NCBI GenBank assembly: GCA_903907075.1
Contig: CAIVMQ010000009.1
Location: forward strand, 53,797 to 117,796
Direction: 5' to 3'
DNA length: 64,000 bases
From: an uncultured Bacteroidia bacterium
GTDB lineage: Bacteria; Bacteroidota; Bacteroidia; Bacteroidales; Prolixibacteraceae
The notes below the pieces were generated by a model that saw only the letters and a program-made list of their open reading frames with translations, was not told the origin of the DNA and did not search any database. Shown here piece after piece: positions 10,049-20,300 of the stretch. Each line of letters begins with the position of its first letter. Within the stretch, counting starts at the first letter, position 1. The position numbers were made by a program, and so were the translations under genes.

Positions 10049-10264
10049 AATTCAAAAAAAGTACTGCGAAGTTATTCAATTCGGGGCAATGCGCAAACAA
10101 ATTTTTTAATCCTAAAAATATGTTGAACTTTGGAGCATAATATATGAGTAATTTGCACCCAGAAGGATTGCTAATTTAAATGAATTATGAAATTGATTCT
10201 GTAGGAAGGTTCAATTTACTCAGCATAAAGAATTAAAGTACAAACGAAGCAAATAAAAGGGGGA

Positions 10265-11611
10265 ATGATAAACTGGGATAAATTAATTGCCGATCGCAGG
10301 CTTGGTCTGGAGGATCGGATTTTTCAGAATGACGATGATATCCGCTCTATCTTTCAGCGCGATTACGACAGGATTATTTTCTCCTCACCCTTTAGGCGAC
10401 TTCAGGATAAGACGCAGGTATTCCCTCTTCCGGGAAGCATCTTTGTACATAATAGACTTACCCATTCGCTCGAAGTTGCAAGCGTGGGGCGATCACTAGG
10501 AAATCTCGTAGCATCCGCCATAAAAAAGAGTAAAAATCCAATGCTGACGCCCATAGTGGGTGAAATAGGAGCTATTGTTTCAGCCGCTTGTCTTGCTCAT
10601 GACCTTGGAAACCCTCCATTTGGCCACTCCGGAGAATATGCCATAGCCGATTTCTTTAAGCGTGGAGAAGGTGCAAAATATCAACACGAGGTAACAGCGG
10701 AGCAATGGACCGATTTTACCTGCTTTGAAGGAAATGCAAATGCGTTCAGAGTGCTCAGTCATCAATTTAACGGCAAGAGAAATGGTGGATTCGCACTAAC
10801 ATACAGTACATTAGCTAGCATTGTTAAATATCCGTTTGAGTCTTCCCTTGCAGCAGGAAAGCCCAAGTTCGGATTCTTCCAAAGTGAGAAGGAGCTCTTT
10901 CGTAAGATTGCGACACAATTAGAGATGACCCAACTTTCAGAAACCCCAATGCACTATGCACGCCATCCGTTGGTATATCTTGTCGAGGCAGCAGATGATA
11001 TCTGTTACCAGATTATGGATGTAGAAGATGCGCATAAACTCAAGATACTCACCTACGCTGAAACAGAAGAGCTATTTTTAAATTTCTTCGATCCCACAGC
11101 TGACGCCGCAATACTTGAAAACATCCAACGTAACTTAGACCTTGTTAGCGATGACAATGAACGAATTGCCTATTTTCGCGCAATGGTAATCGGTAAACTT
11201 ACACGTGAATGTGCTCAATTGTTTACCGCTATGGCAGAGGACTTTATCCCCACCTCAAAAATCATTCCGCTCTTTAACAACCTCCCTGAACCATCGAAAA
11301 GCGCAATGGACCGGGTTAAAGAGATCTCGCTGATAAAAATATATAATGATCGTGCTGTAGTAGAGATCGAAATCGCAGGATATAAAATCCTTGGAACACT
11401 GCTTGAAGCTTTTATTACCGCTATTGTCGAACCCGATAGTTTTTTATCAAAAAAACTACTCTCACTAATCCCTTCACAATATCAAAATCAAGACCAGACA
11501 ATGTATGGAAAGATTCAGTCGATTGTCGATTTTGTATCGGGCATGACAGATCTTTTCGCCCTTAATTTATACCGCAAGATAACCGGAATGGAGTTGCCAG
11601 GTATTGCTTAA
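10265..11611 (+). CDS. dgt: deoxyguanosinetriphosphate triphosphohydrolase (dGTPase)
   Basis: Hydrolyses dGTP (and perhaps other dNTPs) to the nucleoside and triphosphate, affecting dNTP pools. HD-domain metal ligands are visible: LTHSLEVASVGR (H67) and CLAHDLGNPPFGHSGE (H112-D113, H121); the FSSPFRRLQDKTQVFPL segment (39-55) is characteristic of Dgt. At 448 residues it is full length for the shorter Dgt subfamily. The acetolactate decarboxylase follows after 16 bases in the same direction. This is the second HD nucleotide hydrolase in the window (compare 173-1423). Confidence 0.92.
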   Translation: MINWDKLIADRRLGLEDRIFQNDDDIRSIFQRDYDRIIFSSPFRRLQDKTQVFPLPGSIFVHNRLTHSLEVASVGRSLGNLVASAIKKSKNPMLTPIVGEIGAIVSAACLAHDLGNPPFGHSGEYAIADFFKRGEGAKYQHEVTAEQWTDFTCFEGNANAFRVLSHQFNGKRNGGFALTYSTLASIVKYPFESSLAAGKPKFGFFQSEKELFRKIATQLEMTQLSETPMHYARHPLVYLVEAADDICYQIMDVEDAHKLKILTYAETEELFLNFFDPTADAAILENIQRNLDLVSDDNERIAYFRAMVIGKLTRECAQLFTAMAEDFIPTSKIIPLFNNLPEPSKSAMDRVKEISLIKIYNDRAVVEIEIAGYKILGTLLEAFITAIVEPDSFLSKKLLSLIPSQYQNQDQTMYGKIQSIVDFVSGMTDLFALNLYRKITGMELPGIA

Positions 11612-11627
11612 AATAACTATTCAAATT

Positions 11628-12428
11628 ATGAAAAAAATAATACCAATTTCAATCATCTGCTGTATTCTGATCAGTATCTGGGGATTTTCAAATCACCCAA
11701 AAGAAGGAAAAAAAATCCGCGCAAATTCCATCTTTCAATATTCTACCCTCAACGCCCTACTTGAAGGTATTTATGATGGCGAGCTTACTGTGGGTGAACT
11801 TAAAAAACAAGGCAATTTTGGATTAGGCACCTTCAATGCTTTAGATGGTGAACTTATTTTACTTGATGGGAAATGCTACAAGGCAACATCTGACTTTAAG
11901 ATTCAACTAATGAGTGACTCTGTAAAGGTTCCTTTTGCTGCAATTTGCAATTTCTCATCCGATACGACGATTAAAATAACACATCCAATCCGGATAAAAG
12001 ATCTTGAAAATAAACTGGATAGCTTAATTGGAAAGCCTAATTTGATCTATGGCTGTAAGCTATCAGGTAAATTCGATTCTATTATTATTCGAAGCGTACC
12101 AAAGCAAGAGAAGCCCTATAAACGCTTAATTGAAGCATATAAAAAGCAGGGAGTTATAACCTATATGGATCAGCAAGGGGTACTTCTGGGATATAAATTC
12201 CCCAAATATCTCAAAGATGTCAATCTCGATGATTATCATTTTCACTTTCTATCCTCGGATAAGTCCAAAGGGGGCCATCTTCTGAACTGCACCCTTTTAA
12301 GCGGAGAAGTTTCGGTGGCATTCATCCGCAACTACAGCCTGCAACTTCCTGATAATGATTTTTTTAATCATGCCACATTTACAAATAAAAAGTCAGAGCT
12401 TATGCTAATTGAGGGATCTAAGCAATAA
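11628..12428 (+). CDS. budA: acetolactate decarboxylase with N-terminal signal sequence
   Basis: Converts 2-acetolactate to acetoin. The family signatures are present: IFQYSTLNALLEGIYDG (35-51), GNFGLGTFNALDGEL (62-76), and the zinc site HFHFLSSDKSKGGH with H204, H206 and H217, the same H-x-H-x10-H spacing as in characterised enzymes. The frame is open from a TTG at 11604 inside dgt, but ATG 11628 gives MKKIIPISIICCILISIWGF, a good signal peptide or membrane anchor. Export outside the cytoplasm is therefore likely, as for the secreted Brevibacillus enzyme. No acetolactate synthase gene is nearby. Odd partner for dgt. Confidence 0.88.
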   Translation: MKKIIPISIICCILISIWGFSNHPKEGKKIRANSIFQYSTLNALLEGIYDGELTVGELKKQGNFGLGTFNALDGELILLDGKCYKATSDFKIQLMSDSVKVPFAAICNFSSDTTIKITHPIRIKDLENKLDSLIGKPNLIYGCKLSGKFDSIIIRSVPKQEKPYKRLIEAYKKQGVITYMDQQGVLLGYKFPKYLKDVNLDDYHFHFLSSDKSKGGHLLNCTLLSGEVSVAFIRNYSLQLPDNDFFNHATFTNKKSELMLIEGSKQ

Positions 12429-12594
12429 GAAATTTAATAGGCTAAATTCCCTAACCGAATCCGATATTGTCTCTGAGAACGAACAACAGTTCAACTCAAA
12501 TCAACAAAATGCTGTAGGAGTTTCCTTGGTTGACAGAAACTAAAACAGGAAAATACCTTCTGAAAAATGAATTAATGACTACTGCTGATTCCTA

Positions 12595-14880
12595 TTATCT
12601 CTTCCAGTTCAACTTTGCTACTTTAACATCTCTGGAGTTACCTCCCACCATAATCTCAAAATCGCCTGGCTCCCAGTCGTATTTAAGATCTGCATTGTAG
12701 AACTTTAACTCTTCAGGGGTAATAGAGAAAGTAATTAATTTTGTTTCACCCGCTTTTAAACCAACTTTTTGAAACCCTTTAAGTTCCTTCACTGGTCGAG
12801 TTATGCTCCCAACCAAATCCCGAACATACAGTTGAACAACCTCTGCGCCATCGGTTTTGCCTGAATTTGTCAGGCTTACTGTTGCAGAAATCGATTGCCC
12901 CCCTTTTGCCTCGTTAGCACTTAGTTTTAAATCACCATACGTAAATGTCGAATAACTTAATCCATAGCCAAAGGGATAAACAGACTCATTGGAGATATCC
13001 AGATAATTTGAGTGAAACTTCTCAAACCAACCTTTTACTATTGGCCTTCCCGTATTTTTATGGTTATAATAAAGAGGTATCTGTCCGATATTCTCAGGGA
13101 AAGTCATGGTTAATTTTCCCGAAGGATTAACTTTCCCGAACAGTACATCGGCAATAGCATTTCCGGCTTCGGTACCCGAGAACCACACATCCAGGATCGA
13201 AGTGAGGTACTTATTTTCCCATGAAAGTGCTAAAGGTCTGCCGTTAAACAGAACCATCACGACAGGTTTTCCTGTTGTAATAAGTGCTTTAAGCAACTCT
13301 TTTTGGTTTTCAGGCAAGCTAATATCACTACGGCTGGAACTTTCGCCACTCATCTCAGCTGCTTCACCCATAGCTGCGATGATAACATCTGATTTTTCAG
13401 CCATTAAAAGGGCTTCGGCAGTCATCTCGGCCTGGGTACGATTATCGTAATACGTTGGTTTTCCAAATACGCTAATACGCGAATTCAGAGCAGTATCACT
13501 AACGACGTTTGTCCCTTTCGCATATACTATTTGAGCCTGTGTACCAGCCGCATCGCGCAGACCGGAGAGTAAGGACACCGACTTGGTAAAATCTGCTGCG
13601 ACACTCCATGTTCCGGTCATATTCTCCTTGTTATCGGCTAATGGACCTATAAGCGCTATTCTCACCCCTTTTTTCAATGGTAGGGTTTCATTGCTATTCT
13701 TAAGTAATACAATAGACTGAGCGGCAATATCGCGAGCCGACTTGCGGTTTTCGGGAGTGAAAATTTCATGTTTTGCCCTCTCTTCACTGCAATAACGATA
13801 AGGATCATCAAATAGTCCTAATTTATACTTGGCTTCAAGAATTCTGCGACAAGCAAGGTCAATCTGACTTTGTGTAATAATCCCATTTTTAAGCGATTTC
13901 TTTAGGGTTAAAAGAAATCCTTCACCTACCATATCCATGTCAACTCCTGCTTTTAGCGCCAACCCCGACACCGTCTGAAGATCCCCCAGTCCATGTTCAA
14001 TCAGTTCATTAATAGCGGTATAGTCAGTAACTACAAAGCCATTAAAACCCCATTGTTTTCTAAGCACATCTGTCATCAGCCATTTATTGGCAGTCGCCGG
14101 CAATCCATCGAGTTCATTAAAGGAGGTCATCACGCTACCTGCACCAGCCTCAACAGCCGCCTTATACGGGGGAAAGTATTCGTTGTACATCCGTAGACGG
14201 CTCATATCGGTTGTATTGTAATCACGACCGGCCTCAACAGCGCCATACAAGGCAAAGTGTTTAACGCAAGCCAGAATGGTATTGTTCTTACTCAGGTCAT
14301 CACCTTGAAACCCTTTAACCATCGATTTTGCAATCTGAGAACCCAGGTAGGCATCCTCTCCGGATCCTTCCGAAACACGACCCCAGCGCGGATCACGCGA
14401 GATATCCACCATAGGGGCAAACGTCCAGCACTGTCCATCTGCACTGGCTTCTTGTGCCGCAATTCGTGCCGATTGCTCGACTAATTTCATATCCCAACTA
14501 CACGATAAACCTAGCGGGATAGGGAAGATTGTCTGGTAGCCATGTATTACATCCAATCCAAAGATGAGTGGAATTTTCAGCCGGCTCTCTTCGACAGCGA
14601 CTTTCTGAATATTCCGTATCTTAGTTACTGACTTTACATTTAATAATCCGCCAACACTACCTTCCCGAATACGCTTTCCGGTCTCCGAACTATTCGCCTG
14701 ACCGGTAACGACATCGCCGGCACCCGGAAGATTCAACTGCCCAATCTTCTCCTCGAGGGTCATCTTACTCATCAAGATCTTGATGAATTGATCCATTTTG
14801 AGTTCTGATTTATTCTGCGCCTGACAAGGGAAAAGATTAAGAATTAGCAAGAGTAATAGGGCAAGATTAAGACTTTTCAT
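12595..14880 (-). CDS. GH3 beta-glucosidase (BglX-like), PUL enzyme
   Basis: A 761-residue exported family 3 glycoside hydrolase, expected to remove glucose from the non-reducing ends of oligosaccharides in the periplasm. Domains in order: signal peptide (1-22; a Cys at 19 leaves a lipoprotein possible), (beta/alpha)8 domain with nucleophile D286 in GFVVTDYTAIN, alpha/beta sandwich domain (about 390-600), and a C-terminal Fn3-like domain (about 660-755). It is the last gene of the PUL, 10 bases after the GH43-like gene. In a beta-1,2-glucan locus this would be the sophorooligosaccharide-cleaving enzyme; that specificity is inferred from the three GH144 neighbours. Confidence 0.9.
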   Translation of the reverse strand: MKSLNLALLLLLILNLFPCQAQNKSELKMDQFIKILMSKMTLEEKIGQLNLPGAGDVVTGQANSSETGKRIREGSVGGLLNVKSVTKIRNIQKVAVEESRLKIPLIFGLDVIHGYQTIFPIPLGLSCSWDMKLVEQSARIAAQEASADGQCWTFAPMVDISRDPRWGRVSEGSGEDAYLGSQIAKSMVKGFQGDDLSKNNTILACVKHFALYGAVEAGRDYNTTDMSRLRMYNEYFPPYKAAVEAGAGSVMTSFNELDGLPATANKWLMTDVLRKQWGFNGFVVTDYTAINELIEHGLGDLQTVSGLALKAGVDMDMVGEGFLLTLKKSLKNGIITQSQIDLACRRILEAKYKLGLFDDPYRYCSEERAKHEIFTPENRKSARDIAAQSIVLLKNSNETLPLKKGVRIALIGPLADNKENMTGTWSVAADFTKSVSLLSGLRDAAGTQAQIVYAKGTNVVSDTALNSRISVFGKPTYYDNRTQAEMTAEALLMAEKSDVIIAAMGEAAEMSGESSSRSDISLPENQKELLKALITTGKPVVMVLFNGRPLALSWENKYLTSILDVWFSGTEAGNAIADVLFGKVNPSGKLTMTFPENIGQIPLYYNHKNTGRPIVKGWFEKFHSNYLDISNESVYPFGYGLSYSTFTYGDLKLSANEAKGGQSISATVSLTNSGKTDGAEVVQLYVRDLVGSITRPVKELKGFQKVGLKAGETKLITFSITPEELKFYNADLKYDWEPGDFEIMVGGNSRDVKVAKLNWKR

Positions 14881-14890
14881 AATTTTGATT

Positions 14891-16633
14891 TTATTCTGAT
14901 TTAATAACTTTTAACGTAGGGGAGATCCCATTTTCATTCATTGCTTCAATGGTAAAATAATAGGGAATCTGCTTATCCATGGCTTTGAACCAGTATTCGT
15001 TGGCACCATATACCATAATTGAATTGTACATTTTATCGGGTTCGGTACCAAAATAGAGTGTATATCCGTATGCATTATCCACTACAGGCCATTTTATCCA
15101 GGCATTCCGTTTGTCTTTGTCTGATCGTAAAATAGTTAATTTTTTTACTGACTCAGGCTTTTGACCATGTCCGGAACCAAATACCCGTAGGCCGCTGATA
15201 GCAAATTTTCCGGTTGGGACATGAATATTCTCCAATTTAATAAACCGTGCCTCAACGGGTTGCGGCAATTCAATATAATCATGAGGCACATCGGTTGTAT
15301 TCTTACTCTTGTCAACCAGCATCTTCCATTTTAACCCATCAGCAGAATACCAGATCTTATATTGATGAAAGATAGTAGTTTGTTTACCCATTAGCGTTGC
15401 ATCCTGATCGGCATAATTGAGTTGAATAGCTCTAACCGTAGAGAGGGCCCCCAGGTCGGTGGATATCCATTCTCCCGAATTTGAAGTCTGCGCACACCAA
15501 TAGGTTTTAATATTCTCATCGACTGCGAAGTTAGGCTGATAACCCCCATAAGAGGAAGAGACTGTTACTGGTTTATTGTAGTTCAGCATCATCCATCCGG
15601 TAAAACGCCCTTTGATATGATCTTCTTTGCCATCCGGCAGATAGAGCGGATAATCACCGTAAGAAGTATTGCAATACATCATGTCATCCTGATCAAATCC
15701 GGCAGGCCAAAAGCCAATCCGTCGCTCAAAATTATTCTTTACTGAAATAGCCATTGTGCTTACATGCCAGTAGTTATCCCATTTATCGGTAAAGGTAGCT
15801 CCATGACCGGCACCGCGGGCAAAGCCTCCGGGTTTATAGGAAAAAGGGACTGATTGATGGGTATACCACCCCATCGGTTGATCTGATACTGCAACACCAT
15901 CGGCATAACCGCTAAATTCTGTCCCCGGCGCGCTATATTGCAAGTAATATTTACCATGATATTTGGTCATCCATGCCCCTTCAATAAATGGATCGAGAAA
16001 GGTATTATCGGAGTTTTCGCCAAATCGCTGCCATCCATAACGATCGTCGTTTAAAAGAAGCAGTTCCTTCCGATAACCAATTGGAGAAAATGTTTTCCTA
16101 TTGAGTTCTATGCCATATACCGGATAGGTATTGCTACTTCCGCTGAACATATAAAGTTTGCCGTTGTCATCTGTAAAAAAGTCAGGGTCCCATCCCCCTA
16201 TTGCCAGCGAATCGATTGCCTCTTTCCAATCATTGCCCTTAGGATTGGTAGACATCCAGATTGGAAAATTAGTAGCATAAGTAGAGCCAAAGACCAACAT
16301 CGTATCGTGCTGCACCCAGACTGCGGGAGCACACAGGTCATCATAAACATGATGAACCGGTTTAAGGAACGACTTGGAGACGAAGTTCCAATGGTTTAAA
16401 TCGGAGCTCCACCAATAGCCCCATTGATTTGTAGAAAAAAGATAGTAATCCCCTTTGTAGGTAACGATCACCGGATCGGCGGTAGCCCGATGCTTACCTG
16501 TCTCCGTAAAATTGGGTATCGGACAATAGCCGTAATCGATATTTATCGGATTGCAAAATGTCTTCTGCGCTGACACAGCAGTTGGTAAAGACAATAATAA
16601 GATTGCAAACAGGATCACCGACAGAATCTTCAT
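14891..16633 (-). CDS. GH43-like five-bladed propeller hydrolase with F5/8C domain
   Basis: A 580-residue secreted protein: signal peptide (1-22), a five-bladed beta-propeller of the GH43/GH117-like clan (about 45-340), an F5/8 type C carbohydrate-binding module (about 355-480, e.g. NFAVDENIKTYWCAQ) and a C-terminal Fn3-like domain (about 490-578). Candidate acidic residues are in RATADPVIVTYKGDYYLF, GGWDPDFFTDDNGKLYMF and IEGAWMTKYHGKYYLQY, the usual base/pKa/acid pattern of GH43. Six bases separate it from the GH144 gene upstream. What it cuts in this locus is unknown; a side chain or linkage other than beta-1,2-glucose is possible. Confidence 0.75.
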   Translation of the reverse strand: MKILSVILFAILLLSLPTAVSAQKTFCNPINIDYGYCPIPNFTETGKHRATADPVIVTYKGDYYLFSTNQWGYWWSSDLNHWNFVSKSFLKPVHHVYDDLCAPAVWVQHDTMLVFGSTYATNFPIWMSTNPKGNDWKEAIDSLAIGGWDPDFFTDDNGKLYMFSGSSNTYPVYGIELNRKTFSPIGYRKELLLLNDDRYGWQRFGENSDNTFLDPFIEGAWMTKYHGKYYLQYSAPGTEFSGYADGVAVSDQPMGWYTHQSVPFSYKPGGFARGAGHGATFTDKWDNYWHVSTMAISVKNNFERRIGFWPAGFDQDDMMYCNTSYGDYPLYLPDGKEDHIKGRFTGWMMLNYNKPVTVSSSYGGYQPNFAVDENIKTYWCAQTSNSGEWISTDLGALSTVRAIQLNYADQDATLMGKQTTIFHQYKIWYSADGLKWKMLVDKSKNTTDVPHDYIELPQPVEARFIKLENIHVPTGKFAISGLRVFGSGHGQKPESVKKLTILRSDKDKRNAWIKWPVVDNAYGYTLYFGTEPDKMYNSIMVYGANEYWFKAMDKQIPYYFTIEAMNENGISPTLKVIKSE

Positions 16634-16639
16634 ATTTCG

Positions 16640-18814
16640 TTATTTTGATTTAGAAGGCGAATTACCTTCTAGCTTCCTAAGCCCTTGTTGAATTTCAGGA
16701 CAGCTCATGAATAATTTCCAGAGTAATTGGGTTCTGTAATTCTCAATCATCACCGTCATCGGAGCTTGATTGAGACCCATATAAATTTCTGAACACCAGT
16801 TATTGGTAAGATCAAAAGCATCTTTAAAACCATATTCGCCCCATAGGAATTTACCATACTTGAAATAATAATTCTTCAATGCTGTCATGGACTCCTTAGG
16901 TGTATATGGGAAGGAACTAATGGCTCCTGTTGGAGCTAACTTCCCATAATCCTTAGCGGGCACAGGTTCATCCGCCGAATAATTAGAAGGACCATCGCTG
17001 GCAGTCAGACCCCAGCCATTTTTACCATATCCTTTAAATCGCTTTGGATTCTGAACACAATAACTGTAATTTATTTTTGCAATATTTTGATTATTAACGA
17101 AGTAGTTGGTGTATTTGTCTGTGATAAAATGGGGGTCGTAGCCCATGTAAGAATAGTGTGTGAAAAACAGGGGACCACCATTTGATACCCCGACATCAAG
17201 TTTAATTCCAAAATAGGTTTTTCCATTCGAATACATCGATCCATCTTTGGTCTGCCCCCATGCTGAACGGTATTTTTGCCCTGTACTATCCTGGTTTGCC
17301 CAACCGCTGTAGTACATCGATGCTGGAACCGAATGCGTTGGGGATGCTATGGCGAGCAGATAAGTAACCATTGTTTCGTTCCATCCGATTAGATTATGAT
17401 TAATCACCCACCCCTGGTCGGGTGACCAATGCCAATATAAAAATTTACTGTCTGGATATTGCCTGAACCAATCCCATTCCGCTTTTTCCCAGATAGTGGT
17501 AATTTTTTCCCTGATCTGCAGCTCCATTGAATTTTTACCTGAGAAATATTGTCTCGCAGCAAGCAATCCTTGCATTAAAAAAGAGGTCTCAACAAGATCT
17601 GCTCCATTATCTCTATGACCAAAAAATGGTTCCGTCTTACCGGTTGGACCATCAATGAAATGCGGGTACACCCCATGAAATGTTTCTGCCTTCTCTAAAA
17701 AATTTACAATTTTAACAAACTTGGATACTGATTCTTCCTTTGTAATAAAACCTCTTTCTGTACCAACGAGAAGCGCCATAATTCCAAAACCGGACGCACC
17801 TGTTGCAATCATATTATGTCTGCCTGAAATATTTTCCTTGGCTAATCCGCTGTTTGGTTCAGCTCCTTCCCAATAATAACGAAATGAAGCTTCTTGTACC
17901 ATGGTAAGTAATTCATTGTCGGTCATAGGTTTTGTTGAAGCTTCAGCAGGAGAAGACAATTTAGTTTCTTCGTACCTATCGTTCAAAAAGGATATCTTAT
18001 GCCAGTATTTTCTCCCAATCTTCCCAGTAAAGTCCGTATATCGGTTTATAGAGTTTTGTTGAATACCTACAGCATGAAAATCTTTTCCATTTTCAGAACG
18101 ATATATTTTCACCCAAGAGACACTTTTATCGGTCACTTTTTCCCATGTAATATCCACATGCATCGCGTAACCCCTTGCAGAGGTTATAGCAGGCAAGATG
18201 GAAATTTCGGCTGGATTAACTGAAGGCAGGAATTCAATATCATCTAAAAAAAAGTTCTGCTGATGGATACCCTTTTCATTCTGCTGCGAAAAAACTATTG
18301 CAATACAATTCTCAGGATTATTTACACCAAATTCACTGACCGATGACATAGGTATAATTACCTGCTGCCATTCGTTTAACTTTCCTGCTGGGACTAAAAA
18401 AGGGGTGGTGAGGGTACTGTCTTTTCTCATTAGCTGGACTGTTGGTAATTCATCTGCCGATGTTGCTTCAGATTGATTCAAAATCCAGAAAGATAAGAAC
18501 TCCGCCTTTTTAAAATGATCCATTCCTCGTATTTCCTGGTGGTATATAATTGCCTTCCACTTACCATCAGCCCTATTTTTATAGTGCAATTCCAATGCGT
18601 TTCCAGGCGTATGGAATACTGATTGACTTACAGGTAGTTTTCCTTTGATATTTTTGATAGTCGAACCTCCACTGGATGCGGTATGGCTGAAGAAAAAATC
18701 GCCTGACATAGCGCTATTGGAGAAAAAACGATACTGGTATTCGTACTCCTGTGCAAATGCCACAAGAGAAAGAAACAAACAAATAACCAGCAACAATTTT
18801 CGCAACATTAGCAT
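16640..18814 (-). CDS. multidomain GH144-type (Glycoamylase PF10091) enzyme
   Basis: A 724-residue exported enzyme. Signal peptide 1-21; a jelly-roll galactose-binding-like domain 22-200 ending in FFLDDIEFLP; an Fn3-like domain about 205-292; and a Glycoamylase/GH144 catalytic domain 297-715, an (alpha/alpha)6 barrel family whose characterised members are endo-beta-1,2-glucanases. Family landmarks are DNGADLVETSFLMQGLLAAR, LYWHWSPDQGW, GGPLFFTHYSYMGYDP and YGKNGWGLTASDGP. It is one of three paralogues in a row, and the only one with the extra N-terminal binding domains. An in-frame ATG two codons in (18808) is an alternative start. Confidence 0.85.
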   Translation of the reverse strand: MLMLRKLLLVICLFLSLVAFAQEYEYQYRFFSNSAMSGDFFFSHTASSGGSTIKNIKGKLPVSQSVFHTPGNALELHYKNRADGKWKAIIYHQEIRGMDHFKKAEFLSFWILNQSEATSADELPTVQLMRKDSTLTTPFLVPAGKLNEWQQVIIPMSSVSEFGVNNPENCIAIVFSQQNEKGIHQQNFFLDDIEFLPSVNPAEISILPAITSARGYAMHVDITWEKVTDKSVSWVKIYRSENGKDFHAVGIQQNSINRYTDFTGKIGRKYWHKISFLNDRYEETKLSSPAEASTKPMTDNELLTMVQEASFRYYWEGAEPNSGLAKENISGRHNMIATGASGFGIMALLVGTERGFITKEESVSKFVKIVNFLEKAETFHGVYPHFIDGPTGKTEPFFGHRDNGADLVETSFLMQGLLAARQYFSGKNSMELQIREKITTIWEKAEWDWFRQYPDSKFLYWHWSPDQGWVINHNLIGWNETMVTYLLAIASPTHSVPASMYYSGWANQDSTGQKYRSAWGQTKDGSMYSNGKTYFGIKLDVGVSNGGPLFFTHYSYMGYDPHFITDKYTNYFVNNQNIAKINYSYCVQNPKRFKGYGKNGWGLTASDGPSNYSADEPVPAKDYGKLAPTGAISSFPYTPKESMTALKNYYFKYGKFLWGEYGFKDAFDLTNNWCSEIYMGLNQAPMTVMIENYRTQLLWKLFMSCPEIQQGLRKLEGNSPSKSK

Positions 18815-18917
18815 TGAAATTTAACAATTAATTTTTTATCGAATATAAATGACATTGGCAGCCATGTCTTTCGTTTGGACGATATGCCATAGGCCAGTTC
18901 GGCAGTGGTTGCCTCTA

Positions 18918-20279
18918 TTATTTGTTTATCCATGGAGACTGGAATTCAAGTTTTTTCAACCCTTTTTGAATCTCTGGACAGCTCATGAATAATTTCCAGA
19001 GTAATTGGGTTCTGTAATTCTCAATCATTACGATTATAGGGCCCTGATCAATTGCCAGATGACTTTTGGCATACCAGTTTTTTGATTCGCTAAACGAATC
19101 GACAAATCCATAGTCGCTCCAAATTTTATCTCCCAGATCGAAGTAGAAATGGCGCAAAGCTTTCATCGAGTATTCAGGCGTATATGGGAACGAGGAGAGC
19201 GCCGCGGTTGGCGAAATAACCCCAAGGTCGTTCTTAGGAGCATGGGCATTATATCCTTCAAAATTATCACTCGCCGTGAGCCCCCAGCAATTCTCTCCAT
19301 ACCCCTTAAATTTCTGAGGATTTTCGATACACCAGGCACGGTTTATCAGCGTGTGATTCCTATTCTGTTCCCAATAATTGGCATATTGGTCTGAGAGATT
19401 CGTGGGATCCAAACCCATGAATGAGTAATGGGCAAAGAATAGCGGACCGCCATAGTCAAATCCCAGAGGTAGTTTGTATCCGTAATATTCCTTGCCGTTC
19501 TTAAAGAAGTTGCTTTGGGCCCATCCTCTAGTGTAGACCGATTTTGTAACGGGATAGCGTTCACCGCTTGCGGCCAGAACATACATAATCAGACATTCGT
19601 TGTAACCTCTCACAGGGAAGTTCATCGCCCACCCATTATTTGGACTCCAGTGCCAGTAAAGCACCTCCTCACCACCTTTGGTAAACCAGCTCCACTCAAT
19701 ATCGTTCCACATCCAGTTAATCCGGTTACGCAATTCCGATTCCACGCTGTTGTCCTGGTTAAAGTATTGCCGGACACACAATAATCCCTGGAAGAGATAG
19801 GAGGTTTCAACCAAATCGGCTCCATCGTCTTTTCTGCTAAAAGGGATCGTTTTTCCTGTGGTTCCATTAAGCCAATGGGGAAAAACACCATGATATGAAT
19901 CGGCTTTACTCAGAAAATTGACCATCTTGAGCATATGCCTTGCTGCACTATCACGGGTAATCCAGCCTCTTTGGGTCGCGACGATAATCGACATCACACC
20001 GAATCCTGTTCCTCCGGTTGTTACCACCTCATCACCATATCCATAAGCCGCATTGCTCCTCTCACGCGCCATGCCACTTATTGGATGGGCAAAATTCCAG
20101 AAATACCGAAAAGTCTGTTTTTGAACTAACGTCAATAAGGCGCTATCAGAAAGGCTTTTCTGAATTTTAAGTTCACTCGTTAGTTCATGTTTGGGCATTA
20201 CTGTTCTAGTAGCCGACTGAACTGCGATACAGCTCAGAATCAAGTAAGCAGATAGGATAGAGCCTAAATATATTTTCAT
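18918..20279 (-). CDS. GH144-type enzyme, minimal catalytic form
   Basis: A 453-residue protein consisting of an export signal and one Glycoamylase/GH144 domain (about 45-445). It shares with its neighbours GADLVETSYLFQGLLCVRQY, LYWHWSPNNGW, GGPLFFAHYSFMGLDP and ENCWGLTASDNF, and the C-terminal block IENYRTQLLWKLFMSCPEIQ is identical over its length to the 724-residue paralogue, indicating duplication. The Cys in YLILSC (C17) could make it a lipoprotein, or cleavage could follow AVQSA. Probably endo-acting on beta-1,2-glucan in the periplasm or at the outer membrane. Confidence 0.85.
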   Translation of the reverse strand: MKIYLGSILSAYLILSCIAVQSATRTVMPKHELTSELKIQKSLSDSALLTLVQKQTFRYFWNFAHPISGMARERSNAAYGYGDEVVTTGGTGFGVMSIIVATQRGWITRDSAARHMLKMVNFLSKADSYHGVFPHWLNGTTGKTIPFSRKDDGADLVETSYLFQGLLCVRQYFNQDNSVESELRNRINWMWNDIEWSWFTKGGEEVLYWHWSPNNGWAMNFPVRGYNECLIMYVLAASGERYPVTKSVYTRGWAQSNFFKNGKEYYGYKLPLGFDYGGPLFFAHYSFMGLDPTNLSDQYANYWEQNRNHTLINRAWCIENPQKFKGYGENCWGLTASDNFEGYNAHAPKNDLGVISPTAALSSFPYTPEYSMKALRHFYFDLGDKIWSDYGFVDSFSESKNWYAKSHLAIDQGPIIVMIENYRTQLLWKLFMSCPEIQKGLKKLEFQSPWINK

Positions 20280-20300
20280 TTTCTTTTGTTCTTAGAATTG

